From NCBI RefSeq assembly GCF_001894825.1, contig NZ_BCWY01000029.1, positions 49,142 to 113,141 on the forward strand: 64,000 nucleotides of DNA, read 5' to 3'. The first letter of the stretch is position 1. Each line of letters starts with the position of its first letter. Source of the stretch: Rhodococcus jostii NBRC 16295 (GTDB lineage Bacteria; Actinomycetota; Actinomycetes; Mycobacteriales; Mycobacteriaceae). Below are positions 50,328 to 59,632 of this stretch, piece after piece. A program made the translations under genes and the position numbers. The notes below the pieces were generated by a model. It had not been told where the DNA came from and searched no databases. It saw only the letters and a list, made by a program, of their open reading frames with translations.

Positions 50328-51104
50328 CTATCCGAAGCGGCCCGAGATGTAGTCCTCGGTGGCCTTCTGCGTCGGGTTGGAGAAGATCTTCTCCGTGTCG
50401 TCGATCTCGACGAGACGTCCCGGCTTTCCGGTGGCCTCGAGGTTGAAGAACGCGGTCTGGTCACTCACACGCGCCGCCTGCTGCATGTTGTGGGTGACGA
50501 TCACGATGGTGAAGTCCTTCTTCAGCTCCGTGATGAGGTCCTCGATCGCGAGGGTCGAGATCGGGTCGAGCGCCGAGCAGGGCTCGTCCATCAGCAGGAC
50601 GTCGGGCGAGACGGCGATGGCCCGCGCGATGCACAGACGCTGCTGCTGACCGCCGGAGAGTCCGCCGCCCGGCTTGTCGAGACGGTCCTTGACCTCGTTC
50701 CACAGGTTGGCGCCGCGCAGGGACCGCTCCGCCACCTCGTCGAGACGCTTCTTGCTGCGCTCGCCCTGCAGCTTGAGTCCGGCCACCACGTTGTCCTTGA
50801 TCGACATCGTCGGGAACGGGTTGGGCCGCTGGAACACCATGCCGATCGTCTTGCGAACGCCGACCGGGTCGATGCCCGAACCGTAGATGTCCTCACCGTC
50901 GAGCAGGATCGAACCCTCCACGCTCGCACCGGGAGTCACCTCGTGCATGCGGTTCAGCGAGCGCAGCACGGTCGACTTGCCGCAACCGGACGGACCGATG
51001 AAGGCAGTCACGTTCCGCGGGGGGACGGACAGCCCGACATCGGCGACGGCGTGGAATTTGCCGTAGTAGATGTTGACGTCCTTGAGATCCAGACGCTTGG
51101 CCAT
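50328..51104 (-). CDS. pstB: Phosphate ABC transporter ATPase PstB
   Basis: A 258-residue ATPase with Walker A GPSGCGKS, signature [14 protein letters not shown], Walker [13 protein letters not shown] and the PstB-specific [11 protein letters not shown] motif. It energises the high-affinity phosphate importer with PstA and PstC. It is the last gene of pstSCAB, 43 nt after pstA. Confidence 0.96.
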   Translation of the reverse strand: MAKRLDLKDVNIYYGKFHAVADVGLSVPPRNVTAFIGPSGCGKSTVLRSLNRMHEVTPGASVEGSILLDGEDIYGSGIDPVGVRKTIGMVFQRPNPFPTMSIKDNVVAGLKLQGERSKKRLDEVAERSLRGANLWNEVKDRLDKPGGGLSGGQQQRLCIARAIAVSPDVLLMDEPCSALDPISTLAIEDLITELKKDFTIVIVTHNMQQAARVSDQTAFFNLEATGKPGRLVEIDDTEKIFSNPTQKATEDYISGRFG

Positions 51105-51147
51105 TACCGGCTCCCTACTGATTGGTGTTCGAGATCGAGTGGATGAA

Positions 51148-52056
51148 TCACTTGCTGCGGACCTGTGAGAAGTGCCCGATGACCTTGGCCGCGACGTTGA
51201 GGATGGCGATGAGGAGGATCAGCGTCAGCGCCGCACCCCAGATGCGGTTGGTGCCGGCATCGGTCGGGTTGTTCATCTCGGCGACCATGACGCCGGGCAG
51301 CGTGCCCATCTCGCCACCGAACAGGTTGAAGTTGATGAAGGGTGCATAACCCACGAGGATCAGCAGCGGTGCGGTCTCGCCCATCACCCGCGCCAGGGCC
51401 AGCATGACGCCGGTGATGATGCCCGGAAGCGCGGTGGGCAGCACGATCTTGGCGATCGTCTTCCACTTGGGAACACCCAGCGCGTACGACGCCTCACGCA
51501 GGTCCTGCGGAACGATGCGGAGCATCTCCTCCGTGCTGCGGACCACGACGGGCACCATCAGCAGCACGAGGGCGAGCGCCACGGCGAATCCAGACTTGGG
51601 GAAGCCGAACGTCGCGATCCAGAGGGCGTAGATGAACAGGGCGGCCACGATCGACGGGACACCGCTGAGGATGTCGACCATGAAGGTGGTCAGCTTCGCC
51701 AGCCGCGACTTCCGGTCGGCGTACTCGACGAGATAGATCGCGACGAACAGTCCGAGCGGAATGGACAGCACCGCGCAGACGAGGCCCTGCAGGATCGTGC
51801 CGATCAGCGCGTGATAGATACCGCCGCCCTCGGCCGAGGACGTGAGTCCGCTGAGTGAGTGGGTGAACCAGGTGGCCGACGTCAGGGCGGGAAGTCCCTT
51901 GATGACGGCGGTGACCAGGACCCACACCAGTGGGATCAGCGCGACGAGCACTGCCAGCGTCACCAGGACGGTGGCCGTGAGGTCGGTGATGCGTCGGCGG
52001 GTGCCGACCCCCTGGAAGGTGGGGGCCTTGACCGGCTTGTCGAGGGTCGCGGTCAT
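51148..52056 (-). CDS. pstA: Phosphate ABC permease PstA
   Basis: A 302-residue permease with six predicted membrane segments and the EAA loop [19 protein letters not shown]. It forms the phosphate channel with PstC. It starts 3 nt after the pstC stop. Confidence 0.95.
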   Translation of the reverse strand: MTATLDKPVKAPTFQGVGTRRRITDLTATVLVTLAVLVALIPLVWVLVTAVIKGLPALTSATWFTHSLSGLTSSAEGGGIYHALIGTILQGLVCAVLSIPLGLFVAIYLVEYADRKSRLAKLTTFMVDILSGVPSIVAALFIYALWIATFGFPKSGFAVALALVLLMVPVVVRSTEEMLRIVPQDLREASYALGVPKWKTIAKIVLPTALPGIITGVMLALARVMGETAPLLILVGYAPFINFNLFGGEMGTLPGVMVAEMNNPTDAGTNRIWGAALTLILLIAILNVAAKVIGHFSQVRSK

Positions 52057-52059
52057 GGG

Positions 52060-53133
52060 TCAGTCCTTCTTTCCTGCGATCACGGCGCGGGCTGCGGCGT
52101 TCACGACGAAGGTGAGCACGAAGAGCACCAGGCCTGCGGCGATGTAGGCGCCGGCCTGAATGTTGTTGTTGAACTCCGCGTAGCCGAGGGCGATCTTGGA
52201 CGCGATGGTCGCGCCGCCGTCGAACAGCGACCAGCCGAAGGGCTGCGACGTGGTGCGCAGGATCAGGTACAGCGCCATGGTCTCACCGAGGGCGCGACCC
52301 AGGCCGAGCATCGATCCGCTGATGTAGCCGGACTTGCCGAACGGAATGATCGTGGTGCGCACGACCTCCCACCGCGTGGCGCCCAGCGCGAGGGCCGCCT
52401 CGATGTGGGTCGTCGGTGTCTGGACGAACACTTCGCGTGTCACGGCGGTGATGACGGGAAGGATCATGACGGCGAGGACGATGCCCGCGGTGAAGATGGT
52501 GCCGCCGCCGGTGATCGAACCGCTGCCCGTAGCGAACAGCGGGAACCAGCCGAGCTTTTCGTTGAGCCACACGGCGATAGGCTGGATTGCCGGTGCGAAC
52601 ACCAGCAGGCCCCAGAGGCCGTAGACGATGGACGGCACCGCGGCGAGCAGGTCGATGACGTATGCCAGTGGGCGCTTGAGCCAGTTCGGCGAGTACTCGG
52701 TGAGGAAGATCGCGATGCCCAGGGCAACCGGCATCGCGAGCACGAGCGCGAACAGCGACACCAGAACCGTGACCTGGAAGAGGTCGAGCACACCGAACGC
52801 CATCGCGTTGATGTTCTGCGTCACCCATTCGCGGCTGGTGAGGAAGTTGACCTGGTTCCTGCTCAGCGCGGGAACCGCACGCCAGATGAGGAAGATGCCG
52901 ATCGCGGCGATGAGGATGGAGATGAAGATCGCCGACGTGGTCGCGAGGGTCTTGAAGATCCGGTCGCCGGGCCTCGCGACGGCCTTGCCACGGGGTACAC
53001 CCGTCGGGGTCGGAGTGTCGGCCTTGGTGGTACTCAACTCGGCCTCCGGGGTGCCGTTCGGACCGCCCACCCCGGCCCCGCCGGAAGCGGAGCCGGAGGC
53101 GCGAGGTGCTGATTCGGTGTGCGCTTCACTCAT
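52060..53133 (-). CDS. pstC: Phosphate ABC permease PstC
   Basis: A 357-residue permease. A Gly/Ser/Pro-rich cytosolic N-terminus of about 60 residues precedes six membrane segments, with the EAA loop ALALGATRWEVVRTTIIP. Start ATG 53133 is chosen; an in-frame ATG at 53172 would add 13 residues and neither has a convincing ribosome site. It is 68 nt downstream of pstS. Confidence 0.94.
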   Translation of the reverse strand: MSEAHTESAPRASGSASGGAGVGGPNGTPEAELSTTKADTPTPTGVPRGKAVARPGDRIFKTLATTSAIFISILIAAIGIFLIWRAVPALSRNQVNFLTSREWVTQNINAMAFGVLDLFQVTVLVSLFALVLAMPVALGIAIFLTEYSPNWLKRPLAYVIDLLAAVPSIVYGLWGLLVFAPAIQPIAVWLNEKLGWFPLFATGSGSITGGGTIFTAGIVLAVMILPVITAVTREVFVQTPTTHIEAALALGATRWEVVRTTIIPFGKSGYISGSMLGLGRALGETMALYLILRTTSQPFGWSLFDGGATIASKIALGYAEFNNNIQAGAYIAAGLVLFVLTFVVNAAARAVIAGKKD

Positions 53134-53201
53134 CTGCGCTCGCAATCTTTCATTCTCAGAATATCGAGTCATGGGCGGGTCCGAACGACTTACCGTGTGA
53201 A

Positions 53202-54320
53202 TCAGCCGATTGCGGCGACCGACGCGTTCAGCTTCTCCTTCATGGAGTCGGGCAGCGGCACGTAACCCTGCTCCGCCAGGTTGCTCTGGCCCTCGTTGGC
53301 GGCGCTGGTCAGGAACGACTTGACGGCGGCGGAGGTGTCGGCGTCATAACCCTTCGAGCACACGATCTCGTAGGTGGCGAGCACCAGCGGGTAGGCGCCG
53401 GCTTCCTTGGTGCCGAAGATCGAGGCGAGGTCGAGCGTCAGGTCGCCCACGCCCGAACCCTTGAACTGCGCACCCTCGATGGCCTTCGCTGCCGACTCGT
53501 CGGACAGCGCGACGGGGCCCGAGCCGGTGTCGATCTGCGCGGCCGACAGCTTGTTCTGGTCGGCGTAGGACTTCTCGACGTAGGTGATCGAGCCGGGGGC
53601 GGAGGCCACTGCCTGCGCGACGCCGGCCGAACCCTTGGCGCCCTCACCGATGCCGCCGGTGAAGTCGGAGCCGGCACCGGTGGTCCAGGCACCGTTGGAG
53701 GCGGCCGTGAGGTACTGCTGGAAGTTGTCGGTGGTTCCCGAGGAATCCGAGCGGATGATCGCGGTGATGTCCTGGTCCGGCAGGGTGGCGCCCGGGTTGA
53801 GGGCGGCGATGGCCGGGTCGTTCCACTTCTTGATGGTGCCGTTGAAGATCTTGGCGGTCACTTCGCCGTTCAGCACAAGGTCGTCGACGCCGTCGAGGTT
53901 GTAGGCGACCGCGACGGGTCCGAAGACGAGGGGAAGGTTCCACGCCTCGCCACCGACGCAGCGGGCCTTGGCCTGCTCGGCCTGCTCGGCCTTGATCGCC
54001 GAGTCGGAACCGGCGAAGTCGATCTGGCCAGCGATGAACTGGGTACGTCCGTCACCGGAACCGCTGGGGTTGTACGCCAGGTTGACGGTCTTGCCCTTTT
54101 CCTGGCAGACGGAGATGTAGGTGGAGACGAACTGGTCCATGGCGTTCTTCTGGGCCGAGGAACCGGCCGAGGAGAGGTTCGCCTTGCCCTCGCACGTCGC
54201 GGTCGACGCTGCTGCGTCGACGCCGCTCGACGCCGCGTTGTTGTCGCTGCCACACGCGGCCAAGGTCATGGCACCCAGGGCCACTGCACCGAGCAGGGCG
54301 CCACTGCGCTTGAGATTCAC
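53202..54320 (-). CDS. pstS: Phosphate-binding lipoprotein PstS
   Basis: A 372-residue lipoprotein whose lipobox ends TLAAC (Cys 23). Phosphate-binding loops are visible as SSAGSSAQ, GSDSA and IRSDSSGTTDNFQQYL, the typical PstS residues. Start GTG 54320 follows GGAGG. It begins pstSCAB and has a PHO box about 140 bp upstream. Confidence 0.96.
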   Translation of the reverse strand: MNLKRSGALLGAVALGAMTLAACGSDNNAASSGVDAAASTATCEGKANLSSAGSSAQKNAMDQFVSTYISVCQEKGKTVNLAYNPSGSGDGRTQFIAGQIDFAGSDSAIKAEQAEQAKARCVGGEAWNLPLVFGPVAVAYNLDGVDDLVLNGEVTAKIFNGTIKKWNDPAIAALNPGATLPDQDITAIIRSDSSGTTDNFQQYLTAASNGAWTTGAGSDFTGGIGEGAKGSAGVAQAVASAPGSITYVEKSYADQNKLSAAQIDTGSGPVALSDESAAKAIEGAQFKGSGVGDLTLDLASIFGTKEAGAYPLVLATYEIVCSKGYDADTSAAVKSFLTSAANEGQSNLAEQGYVPLPDSMKEKLNASVAAIG

Positions 54321-54458
54321 CTAGTCCTCCGGAAATACCGTCTCGCCCACGATCGGGCGGCGACATGAGGCGCGGATTTCTCGAATCCTGCACCGGGCAA
54401 CACGGCGCTGCCCACGGAGAAACCTAGGGGTAGCTAATGTCCAGTTGGACCACGATCG

Positions 54459-54475
54459 GTGAACGGAAAGTGAAC
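54459..54475 (-). promoter_or_regulatory. PHO box upstream of pstS
   Basis: On the minus strand two GTTCAC repeats are spaced 11 bp apart (GTTCAC-TTTCC-GTTCAC), the same layout as upstream of phoU. It lies about 139 bp before the pstS start, in the intergenic region after mshD. Confidence 0.78.
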
Positions 54476-54535
54476 AGACCGAGCATTTGCCCATATTTCC
54501 CAGACGAACGGCGGGTGCCGCAGTAGAGGAGTGCC

Positions 54536-55453
54536 TCAGGCTCGCGCGTACGCGACGTCCGTGTGGAACCGCTCGAACCCGAGCCGGTCGTAGGTGTGCA
54601 GCGCCGACGCGTTGTCTCCCTCGACGTACAACAGCACCGCACCGAGCCCACGGTCGCGCAGGTAGTGCAGCCCGGCGAGCGTCAGCAACCGGCCGAGGCC
54701 ACGTCCCTGGGCGTCGGGGCCGATCGCGACCACGTAGACCTCACCGATGGCGGGCTCGTCGCCCTGCTTCGGGTGCACTTTGGTCCAGTGGAACCCGAGC
54801 AGTCGGTTCTCGTCCGACGCGGCGAACGCCATGAACAGTCCGGCCGGGTCGAACCAGGCCTCCGCACGACGTTCGGCCACGTCACGTTCGGTCCACGACC
54901 CCTGCTCGGGATGCCACGCGAAGGCGGCAGCGTTGACCCGCAGCACCTCGGGATCGTCCTCGACGCCGCGGTAGACGCGGAGCGAAACATCTTCCGGCAC
55001 AACGAGTTCCGGGAGGTCCGTGCCCGCAAGTGGACGTCGGAGTTGCAGCAGCTCGCGCGCACCGGTCAGGCCGAGCCGCCGCGCCACCGCCTGCGCCGCA
55101 GGCAGGTTGCCGTGCGCCCACACCCGTGCATCCGGACCCCCCTCGGACAGGACCTCGGTGACCAGCCGGCCACCGATTCCCCGGCCACGCGCCTCGGGAT
55201 CGACCGCGAGTTCGGCCATCGCCGGATGGTCGCCGTGGCCCGGGTGCAACTGCGCGTACCCGACGATCCGATCGGCGTCGGTCTCCACGAGGTGCCGCAC
55301 ACCGACGCCGCCGGCACCGGACACGGCATGCACGCCCTGCTCCGACACGGGCGCGGTTCCGTCCGCTGCCGTCGCGCGCTCCAACAGGGCCGACACGTCC
55401 GCGGCCTGCTTGCCGTCGAGTCGATCTGTCCAGGACTGCACGGAAGCACTCAC
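54536..55453 (-). CDS. mshD: Mycothiol synthase MshD
   Basis: A 305-residue protein of two GNAT acetyltransferase domains. The N-terminal half has [15 protein letters not shown], and the C-terminal, catalytic half has [14 protein letters not shown] as the acetyl-CoA loop. It acetylates Cys-GlcN-Ins to make mycothiol, the main thiol of actinobacteria. Start GTG 55453 overlaps the glnR stop (GTGA). This glnR-mshD pair is conserved in mycobacteria. Confidence 0.94.
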   Translation of the reverse strand: MSASVQSWTDRLDGKQAADVSALLERATAADGTAPVSEQGVHAVSGAGGVGVRHLVETDADRIVGYAQLHPGHGDHPAMAELAVDPEARGRGIGGRLVTEVLSEGGPDARVWAHGNLPAAQAVARRLGLTGARELLQLRRPLAGTDLPELVVPEDVSLRVYRGVEDDPEVLRVNAAAFAWHPEQGSWTERDVAERRAEAWFDPAGLFMAFAASDENRLLGFHWTKVHPKQGDEPAIGEVYVVAIGPDAQGRGLGRLLTLAGLHYLRDRGLGAVLLYVEGDNASALHTYDRLGFERFHTDVAYARA

Positions 55454-56208
55454 GGGAACGCCTGCCCGTCGGCGGATTCGAAGTCCGCGTCGTCGGCATC
55501 CAGGTCGTCGACGGGCGCCACGGGCGCTCCCGACTTGCTGCGGGTGGGACGGACGGCCTTGTAGCCGACGTTGCGGACTGTACCGATCAAGGATTCGTAC
55601 TCGCTGCCCAGCTTCGCCCGCAGACGACGCACGTGGACGTCGACCGTGCGGGTGCCACCGAAGAAGTCGTATCCCCACACCTCCTGCAGCAACTGCGCGC
55701 GGGTGAAGACGCGACCCGCGTGCTGCGCCAGGTACTTGAGGAGTTCGAACTCCTTGTAGGTGAGGTCGAGCGGACGGCCGCGCAGGCGAGCCGTGTACGT
55801 ACCCTCGTCGATGACGAGCTCGCCGAGCGTGATCTTGCCCGAGGCCTCCGGGCTCGCGACGCCTCCGGTGCGTCCGACCAGCAGTCGGAGGCGGGCGTCC
55901 ACCTCGGCGGGGCCGGTGCCCGGGAGCAGGATGTCGTCGAGGCCCCAGTCGGAGTTGACCGCCACCAGGCCGCCCTCGGTGAGCACTGCCACCACGGGAA
56001 CCGCCGAACCAGTGCTGCCCAGCAACCTGCAGAGGCCGCGCGCCGCCGCGAGATCGGTGCGCGCATCCACCAGCGCGATGTCGGCAGAGCTCGCTTCCAG
56101 GAGAGAGGACACCTCCGTCGGGGCAGGCCGCACCGAATGCGCCAGCAGGGCGAGGGCAGGCAGCACTGCCTCGGGGTTGGGGTCGGAGGTAAGAAGCAGT
56201 AGCTCCAC
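55450..56208 (-). CDS. glnR: Nitrogen regulator GlnR (OmpR-type orphan)
   Basis: A 252-residue OmpR-like regulator. The N-terminal receiver-like domain begins [30 protein letters not shown], the GlnR signature, and lacks the complete acidic phosphorylation pocket. The C-terminal winged helix carries [26 protein letters not shown]. GlnR controls nitrogen assimilation (glnA, amtB, nir genes) in actinobacteria. Start GTG 56208 has GGGAGG 4 nt upstream; the ATG at 56220 contains that site. Confidence 0.92.
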   Translation of the reverse strand: MELLLLTSDPNPEAVLPALALLAHSVRPAPTEVSSLLEASSADIALVDARTDLAAARGLCRLLGSTGSAVPVVAVLTEGGLVAVNSDWGLDDILLPGTGPAEVDARLRLLVGRTGGVASPEASGKITLGELVIDEGTYTARLRGRPLDLTYKEFELLKYLAQHAGRVFTRAQLLQEVWGYDFFGGTRTVDVHVRRLRAKLGSEYESLIGTVRNVGYKAVRPTRSKSGAPVAPVDDLDADDADFESADGQAFP

Positions 56209-56414
56209 ACAGCCTCCCATCTCGTCGCCGTCGTACCCGACCGGCCGACGGATCGTTCATCCGCCGGTCCAGGTAGATCGACACTGAAGGTATCGACACT
56301 TTTGTCGGTGACAGAGTAGCGCGCCGCCGTCGGCGTCCGTTGCACCGAACCCCCGACAACCGGCGACGAGGTCGCACCGACACCGCCCGCGACGGTGTCC
56401 GTCACAATGGGGCC

Positions 56415-57194
56415 GTGCGGAAACTCATCATCGGAATCGTCTTCCTCGTGGCTCTCGGTCTCGTCGTCGACTTCGGTTCGGCGGCGTACGCGGAGTACCG
56501 GGTGTCGAGGGAACTGCGGGCCGGCGCCTCACTCACCGCGGATCCCGAAGTCACGATTCACGGCTTTCCGTTCCTCACCCAGGCGTGGGACGGGAAATAC
56601 GAGAACATCGAGATCCGCGCACAGGGAGTACAGAGTGACGAGGTCGGTGAGGTGACGATCGAGTCCACCCTGCTGGGTGTCTCCGCTCCGCTGTCCGACC
56701 TCGTCGACGGCTCCGTCCAGACCCTGCCGGTCGATCATCTGTCCGGTCGCATGCTCATCGACGCCACCGACCTCGGACGGTTCCTCGACATCCCTGACCT
56801 GCAGGTTTCGGCACCACCGGCCAGCAAGTCCGACGGCACCGGCGGCTCCGGCGGCTCCGGGATGCCGACCGCGGGCGGCGTCGTCCTCACCGGCACCGTC
56901 CCCGTCGGGCCCATCGACACGACCGTCAGCGTGCAGGCCGACCTCGTCCTCGACGGCGGTCAGGTGAAGATCGTCGCCAGCGACTTCTACTTCGGGCCCG
57001 AGGGCCACGCCGACTTCACCATCCCCGAGCCCCTCGCCCCCGCGATCCTCGGTCTCTTCACCCGGACGATCGACCCCCGGGAACTGCCGTTCGGCGTCCA
57101 GCCGACGGAGGTCTACGCGGAAGGTTCGCAGATCGTCATCGAGGGCGTCGGCAACAACGTCACGATCGATCTGAACGAACTGCAGAGCCGATGA
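56415..57194 (+). CDS. lmeA: LmeA-like DUF2993 envelope protein
   Basis: A 259-residue DUF2993 protein with an N-terminal hydrophobic anchor (LIIGIVFLVALGLVVDFGSA) and TULIP-like beta-rich repeats (VTIHGFPFLTQAWDGKYENIEI, VEGVGNNVTIDL). Mycobacterial LmeA (Rv0817c) is a periplasmic lipid-binding protein needed for lipomannan elongation. Start GTG 56415 is chosen. Its stop overlaps the next gene (ATGA), and glnR is divergent. Confidence 0.88.
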   Translation: MRKLIIGIVFLVALGLVVDFGSAAYAEYRVSRELRAGASLTADPEVTIHGFPFLTQAWDGKYENIEIRAQGVQSDEVGEVTIESTLLGVSAPLSDLVDGSVQTLPVDHLSGRMLIDATDLGRFLDIPDLQVSAPPASKSDGTGGSGGSGMPTAGGVVLTGTVPVGPIDTTVSVQADLVLDGGQVKIVASDFYFGPEGHADFTIPEPLAPAILGLFTRTIDPRELPFGVQPTEVYAEGSQIVIEGVGNNVTIDLNELQSR

Positions 57195-57667
57195 CCGGAA
57201 TCACACTGTTACTGATCGCACTCGTCGCCGCTGTCGCGTTCGGGCTCGTGTGGCAGCGCCGCCAGGGGACGGTCCGGGGTACCGGCGAGGCGTCCGCGGT
57301 CGTGACCGACGAACGGCGCCGGCTCCTGGAGGAGGCGGGCGTCGGGCCGGGATCGCCGGATCGCCCCCGGGCAGCCACCGTTCTCCATTTTTCCGCCGAC
57401 TGGTGCGGACCGTGCGCGGCAGTGCGCAGAGTGGTGGGACAGGTCGTCGCGGACCTCGGCGGCGAGCCGGAACCGCCGGTCGAGGTGGAAGTCGACATCG
57501 ACGAGTATCCCAGTCTTGCCAAGGAACTCGGCGTTCTGTCGCTGCCGACGACGTTCATTCTGGATGCCGACCTGCAGCAACGCTTCCGGGTGTCCGGGGT
57601 GCCCTCCGCAGCCGACCTGCGGGCCGCGCTCGGACCCCTCACCCGGCCCCCGGCTTCAAATTCCTGA
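57191..57667 (+). CDS. Membrane-anchored thioredoxin-like protein
   Basis: A 158-residue protein with an N-terminal membrane anchor (ITLLLIALVAAVAFGLVW) and a thioredoxin domain carrying WCGPC at 71-75. The cis-Pro loop is SLPTTF. It is equivalent to Rv0816c (thiX). It probably works as an extracytoplasmic thiol oxidoreductase. It is followed by the poly-cysteine leader and the sulfur-related genes. Confidence 0.88.
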   Translation: MTGITLLLIALVAAVAFGLVWQRRQGTVRGTGEASAVVTDERRRLLEEAGVGPGSPDRPRAATVLHFSADWCGPCAAVRRVVGQVVADLGGEPEPPVEVEVDIDEYPSLAKELGVLSLPTTFILDADLQQRFRVSGVPSAADLRAALGPLTRPPASNS

Positions 57668-57675
57668 AGAACCGG

Positions 57676-57681
57676 GTAAAC
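57676..57681 (+). promoter_or_regulatory. -10 element of a leaderless transcript
   Basis: TAAACT is spaced 8 nt before the GTG at 57690, so transcription would begin at or very near the start codon of the poly-cysteine leader peptide. Confidence 0.55.
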
Positions 57682-57689
57682 TCGTCGTC

Positions 57690-57776
57690 GTGCAATCCAG
57701 CCACGAGCTCATGCTCACCCGTCGCCGCACAGTAGACCTGTGCCGCCTCGGGGCTTGTTGCTGTACCTGTTGCTGA
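57690..57776 (+). CDS. Cysteine-rich attenuator leader peptide
   Basis: A 28-residue peptide starting at GTG 57690 and ending RLGACCCTCC, with five of the last six residues Cys. No ribosome site is present, and a -10 lies just upstream, so it appears leaderless. Poly-Cys leaderless short ORFs are known in mycobacteria as cysteine-responsive attenuators. Here it precedes DUF4395-cysA-sseC. When Cys-tRNA is scarce ribosomes would stall in the Cys codons and allow downstream expression. Confidence 0.85.
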   Translation: MQSSHELMLTRRRTVDLCRLGACCCTCC

Positions 57777-57901
57777 TCACCAGGGCTGTCGCTTTCTGCT
57801 GACACCGCGCACTCCGCGCCCGTGATCGAACCCGATGACGACGTCATTCGTCGTTACTCGGCGCCAGGCAAGCATCAGGACTCACCGCAGGAGCACTTCT
57901 C
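57777..57901 (+). promoter_or_regulatory. Leader region with possible attenuator hairpin
   Basis: The 125 nt between leader peptide and DUF4395 gene contain a stable hairpin GACGACG-TCATT-CGTCGTT (57837-57855). It could sequester or release the downstream translation signals depending on ribosome position. The ribosome site of the next gene (CAGGAG) lies at about 57889. Confidence 0.5.
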
Positions 57902-58354
57902 ATGTCCACAACACTCGAGCTCGAGCAGGTCGACGTTCGTGGCCCCCGGTTCGCCGCCTGGGTCACCACCGCAGTCCTCGTCGCCGTGCTCGTCGTGTCG
58001 ACGTTCTCGCTGGTCGCAGCAGGAATTCTGCTGGCGCTGCAGGCGGTCGTCTTCGCGGCGGGTGCAGCCACCGGGCCGCGGCGCAGCCCGTACGGCCGGA
58101 TCTTCGGCACCCTCGTGGCGCCGCGTCTCGCCCCTGTCAGTGAGCGCGAACCCGTCGCTCCGCTCCGGTTCGCGCAGCTCGTCGGGTTCGTCTTCGCCGC
58201 CGTCGGCACCGTCGGCTTCTTCGCCGGCTCCGGCCTCGTCGGCGCCGTGGCCACGGCATTCGCCCTGTTCGCGGCGTTTCTCAACGCCGCGTTCGGCTTC
58301 TGCCTCGGCTGCCAGATCTATCCGCTCGTCGCACGGCTACGCCCCGCCTCCTGA
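57902..58354 (+). CDS. DUF4395 membrane protein
   Basis: A 150-residue membrane protein of the DUF4395 family with about four hydrophobic segments. A C-x-x-C motif (FCLGCQIYPLVARL) lies near its C-terminus, next to the last membrane segment. DUF4395 proteins are regularly linked to rhodanese and thioredoxin genes, as here, and a role in sulfur or thiol transfer across the membrane is inferred from that context only. It is the first gene after the poly-Cys leader. Confidence 0.85.
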   Translation: MSTTLELEQVDVRGPRFAAWVTTAVLVAVLVVSTFSLVAAGILLALQAVVFAAGAATGPRRSPYGRIFGTLVAPRLAPVSEREPVAPLRFAQLVGFVFAAVGTVGFFAGSGLVGAVATAFALFAAFLNAAFGFCLGCQIYPLVARLRPAS

Positions 58355-58421
58355 ACGTTTCACACCGAGAACCACCGCACGATCCACCCGACACAAGTAA
58401 GTACACATCGAAAGGAACACC

Positions 58422-59258
58422 ATGGCTCGCTCCGATGTCCTAGTCTCCGCCGACTGGGCTGAGCAGAACCTCAACGCCCCCAAGACCGTTTTCGTCGAGG
58501 TGGATGAGGACACCAGCGCATACGACGGCGGCCACATCGAAGGCGCCATCCGCCTCGACTGGCGGAAGGACCTGCAGGACGGCGTCCGTCGTGACTTCCT
58601 GAACCAGCAGCAGTTCTCCGATCTCCTGTCCGCCAAGGGCGTCGCCAACGACGACACCATCGTTCTCTACGGCGGCAACAACAACTGGTTCGCGGCGTAC
58701 GCGTACTGGTACTTCAAGCTGTACGGCCACCAGGACGTCAAGCTGATCGACGGCGGCCGCAAGAAGTGGGAGCTCGACGGACGCCCCCTCTCCAAGGAGA
58801 CCGTCACCCGCGAGGCCACGCAGTACAAGGCCGACGCACCCGACCTGACGATCCGCGCGTTCCGCGACGAGGTCATCGACGCCATCGGCAACAAGAACCT
58901 CGTCGACGTGCGTTCGCCCGACGAGTTCTCCGGCAAGATCCTCGCCCCCGCGCACCTGCCGCAGGAGCAGGCGCAGCAGCGTGGACATGTCCCCACGGCG
59001 ATCAACATCCCGTGGAGCACCACCGCAAACGAGGACGGCACCTTCAAGTCGGACGACGACCTGGAGAAGCTGTACTCGGAGAAGGGCTACGACGAGTCGA
59101 AGCCCACCATCGCGTACTGCCGTATCGGCGAGCGCTCCAGCCACACCTGGTTCGTGCTCAAGGAGATCCTCGGCAAGTCCGACGTCAAGAACTACGACGG
59201 CAGCTGGGTCGAATACGGCTCGCTCGTCGGCGCACCCATCGAGTTGGAGGTTCACTGA
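58422..59258 (+). CDS. cysA: Thiosulfate sulfurtransferase (rhodanese), CysA2 type
   Basis: A 278-residue tandem rhodanese. The inactive N-terminal domain carries an altered loop, and the active C-terminal domain has catalytic Cys 233 in AYCRIGERSSHTW. It transfers sulfane sulfur from thiosulfate to cyanide or protein thiols. The CysA2/SseC pair is near-identical in context to mycobacteria. The start ATG has AAAGGAA upstream. Confidence 0.93.
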   Translation: MARSDVLVSADWAEQNLNAPKTVFVEVDEDTSAYDGGHIEGAIRLDWRKDLQDGVRRDFLNQQQFSDLLSAKGVANDDTIVLYGGNNNWFAAYAYWYFKLYGHQDVKLIDGGRKKWELDGRPLSKETVTREATQYKADAPDLTIRAFRDEVIDAIGNKNLVDVRSPDEFSGKILAPAHLPQEQAQQRGHVPTAINIPWSTTANEDGTFKSDDDLEKLYSEKGYDESKPTIAYCRIGERSSHTWFVLKEILGKSDVKNYDGSWVEYGSLVGAPIELEVH

Positions 59259-59261
59259 GCC

Positions 59262-59567
59262 ATGTGTGGAGCACCTGTACAGACCCAGACCCTGCCCGCG
59301 GGCGTCGACGTCGAGAAGGAAACGGTCATCACCGGCCGCGTTCTCGCCGCTGACGGCCAGCCGATCGGTGGAGCGTTCGTGCGTCTCCTCGACGGCGGCG
59401 GAGAGTTCACCGCCGAGGTCGTCGCCTCCGGCACCGGTGACTTCCGCTTCTTCGCCGCCCCCGGCGACTGGACCGTGCGTGCACTGTCCAGCTCCGGCAA
59501 CGGCACCTCCACGGTGAGCCCGACCAGCGCCGGCGTGCACAACGTCGACGTCACCGTCGGCGAGTAG
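59262..59567 (+). CDS. sseC: DUF1416 protein SseC
   Basis: A 101-residue DUF1416 protein with an MCGAP start and a transthyretin-like beta-sandwich (VLAADGQPIGGAFVRLLD). The MCG start is conserved and the Cys may be functional. It follows cysA by 3 nt, as Rv0814c follows Rv0815c. Its biochemical role is unknown, but it is associated with sulfur transfer. Confidence 0.9.
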   Translation: MCGAPVQTQTLPAGVDVEKETVITGRVLAADGQPIGGAFVRLLDGGGEFTAEVVASGTGDFRFFAAPGDWTVRALSSSGNGTSTVSPTSAGVHNVDVTVGE

Positions 59568-59587
59568 TCACCAGTCGAATACACCAG

Positions 59588-59620
59588 AAGGCCCCGCTCC
59601 GATCCGGAGCGGGGCCTTTC
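59588..59620 (+). terminator. Intrinsic terminator after sseC
   Basis: AAGGCCCCGCTCCG pairs perfectly with CGGAGCGGGGCCTT over a 3-nt loop and is followed by TTC, 20 nt after the sseC stop. It also ends close to the convergent cutinase-like gene. Confidence 0.88.
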
Positions 59621-59632
59621 TGTCGTGCGGAA

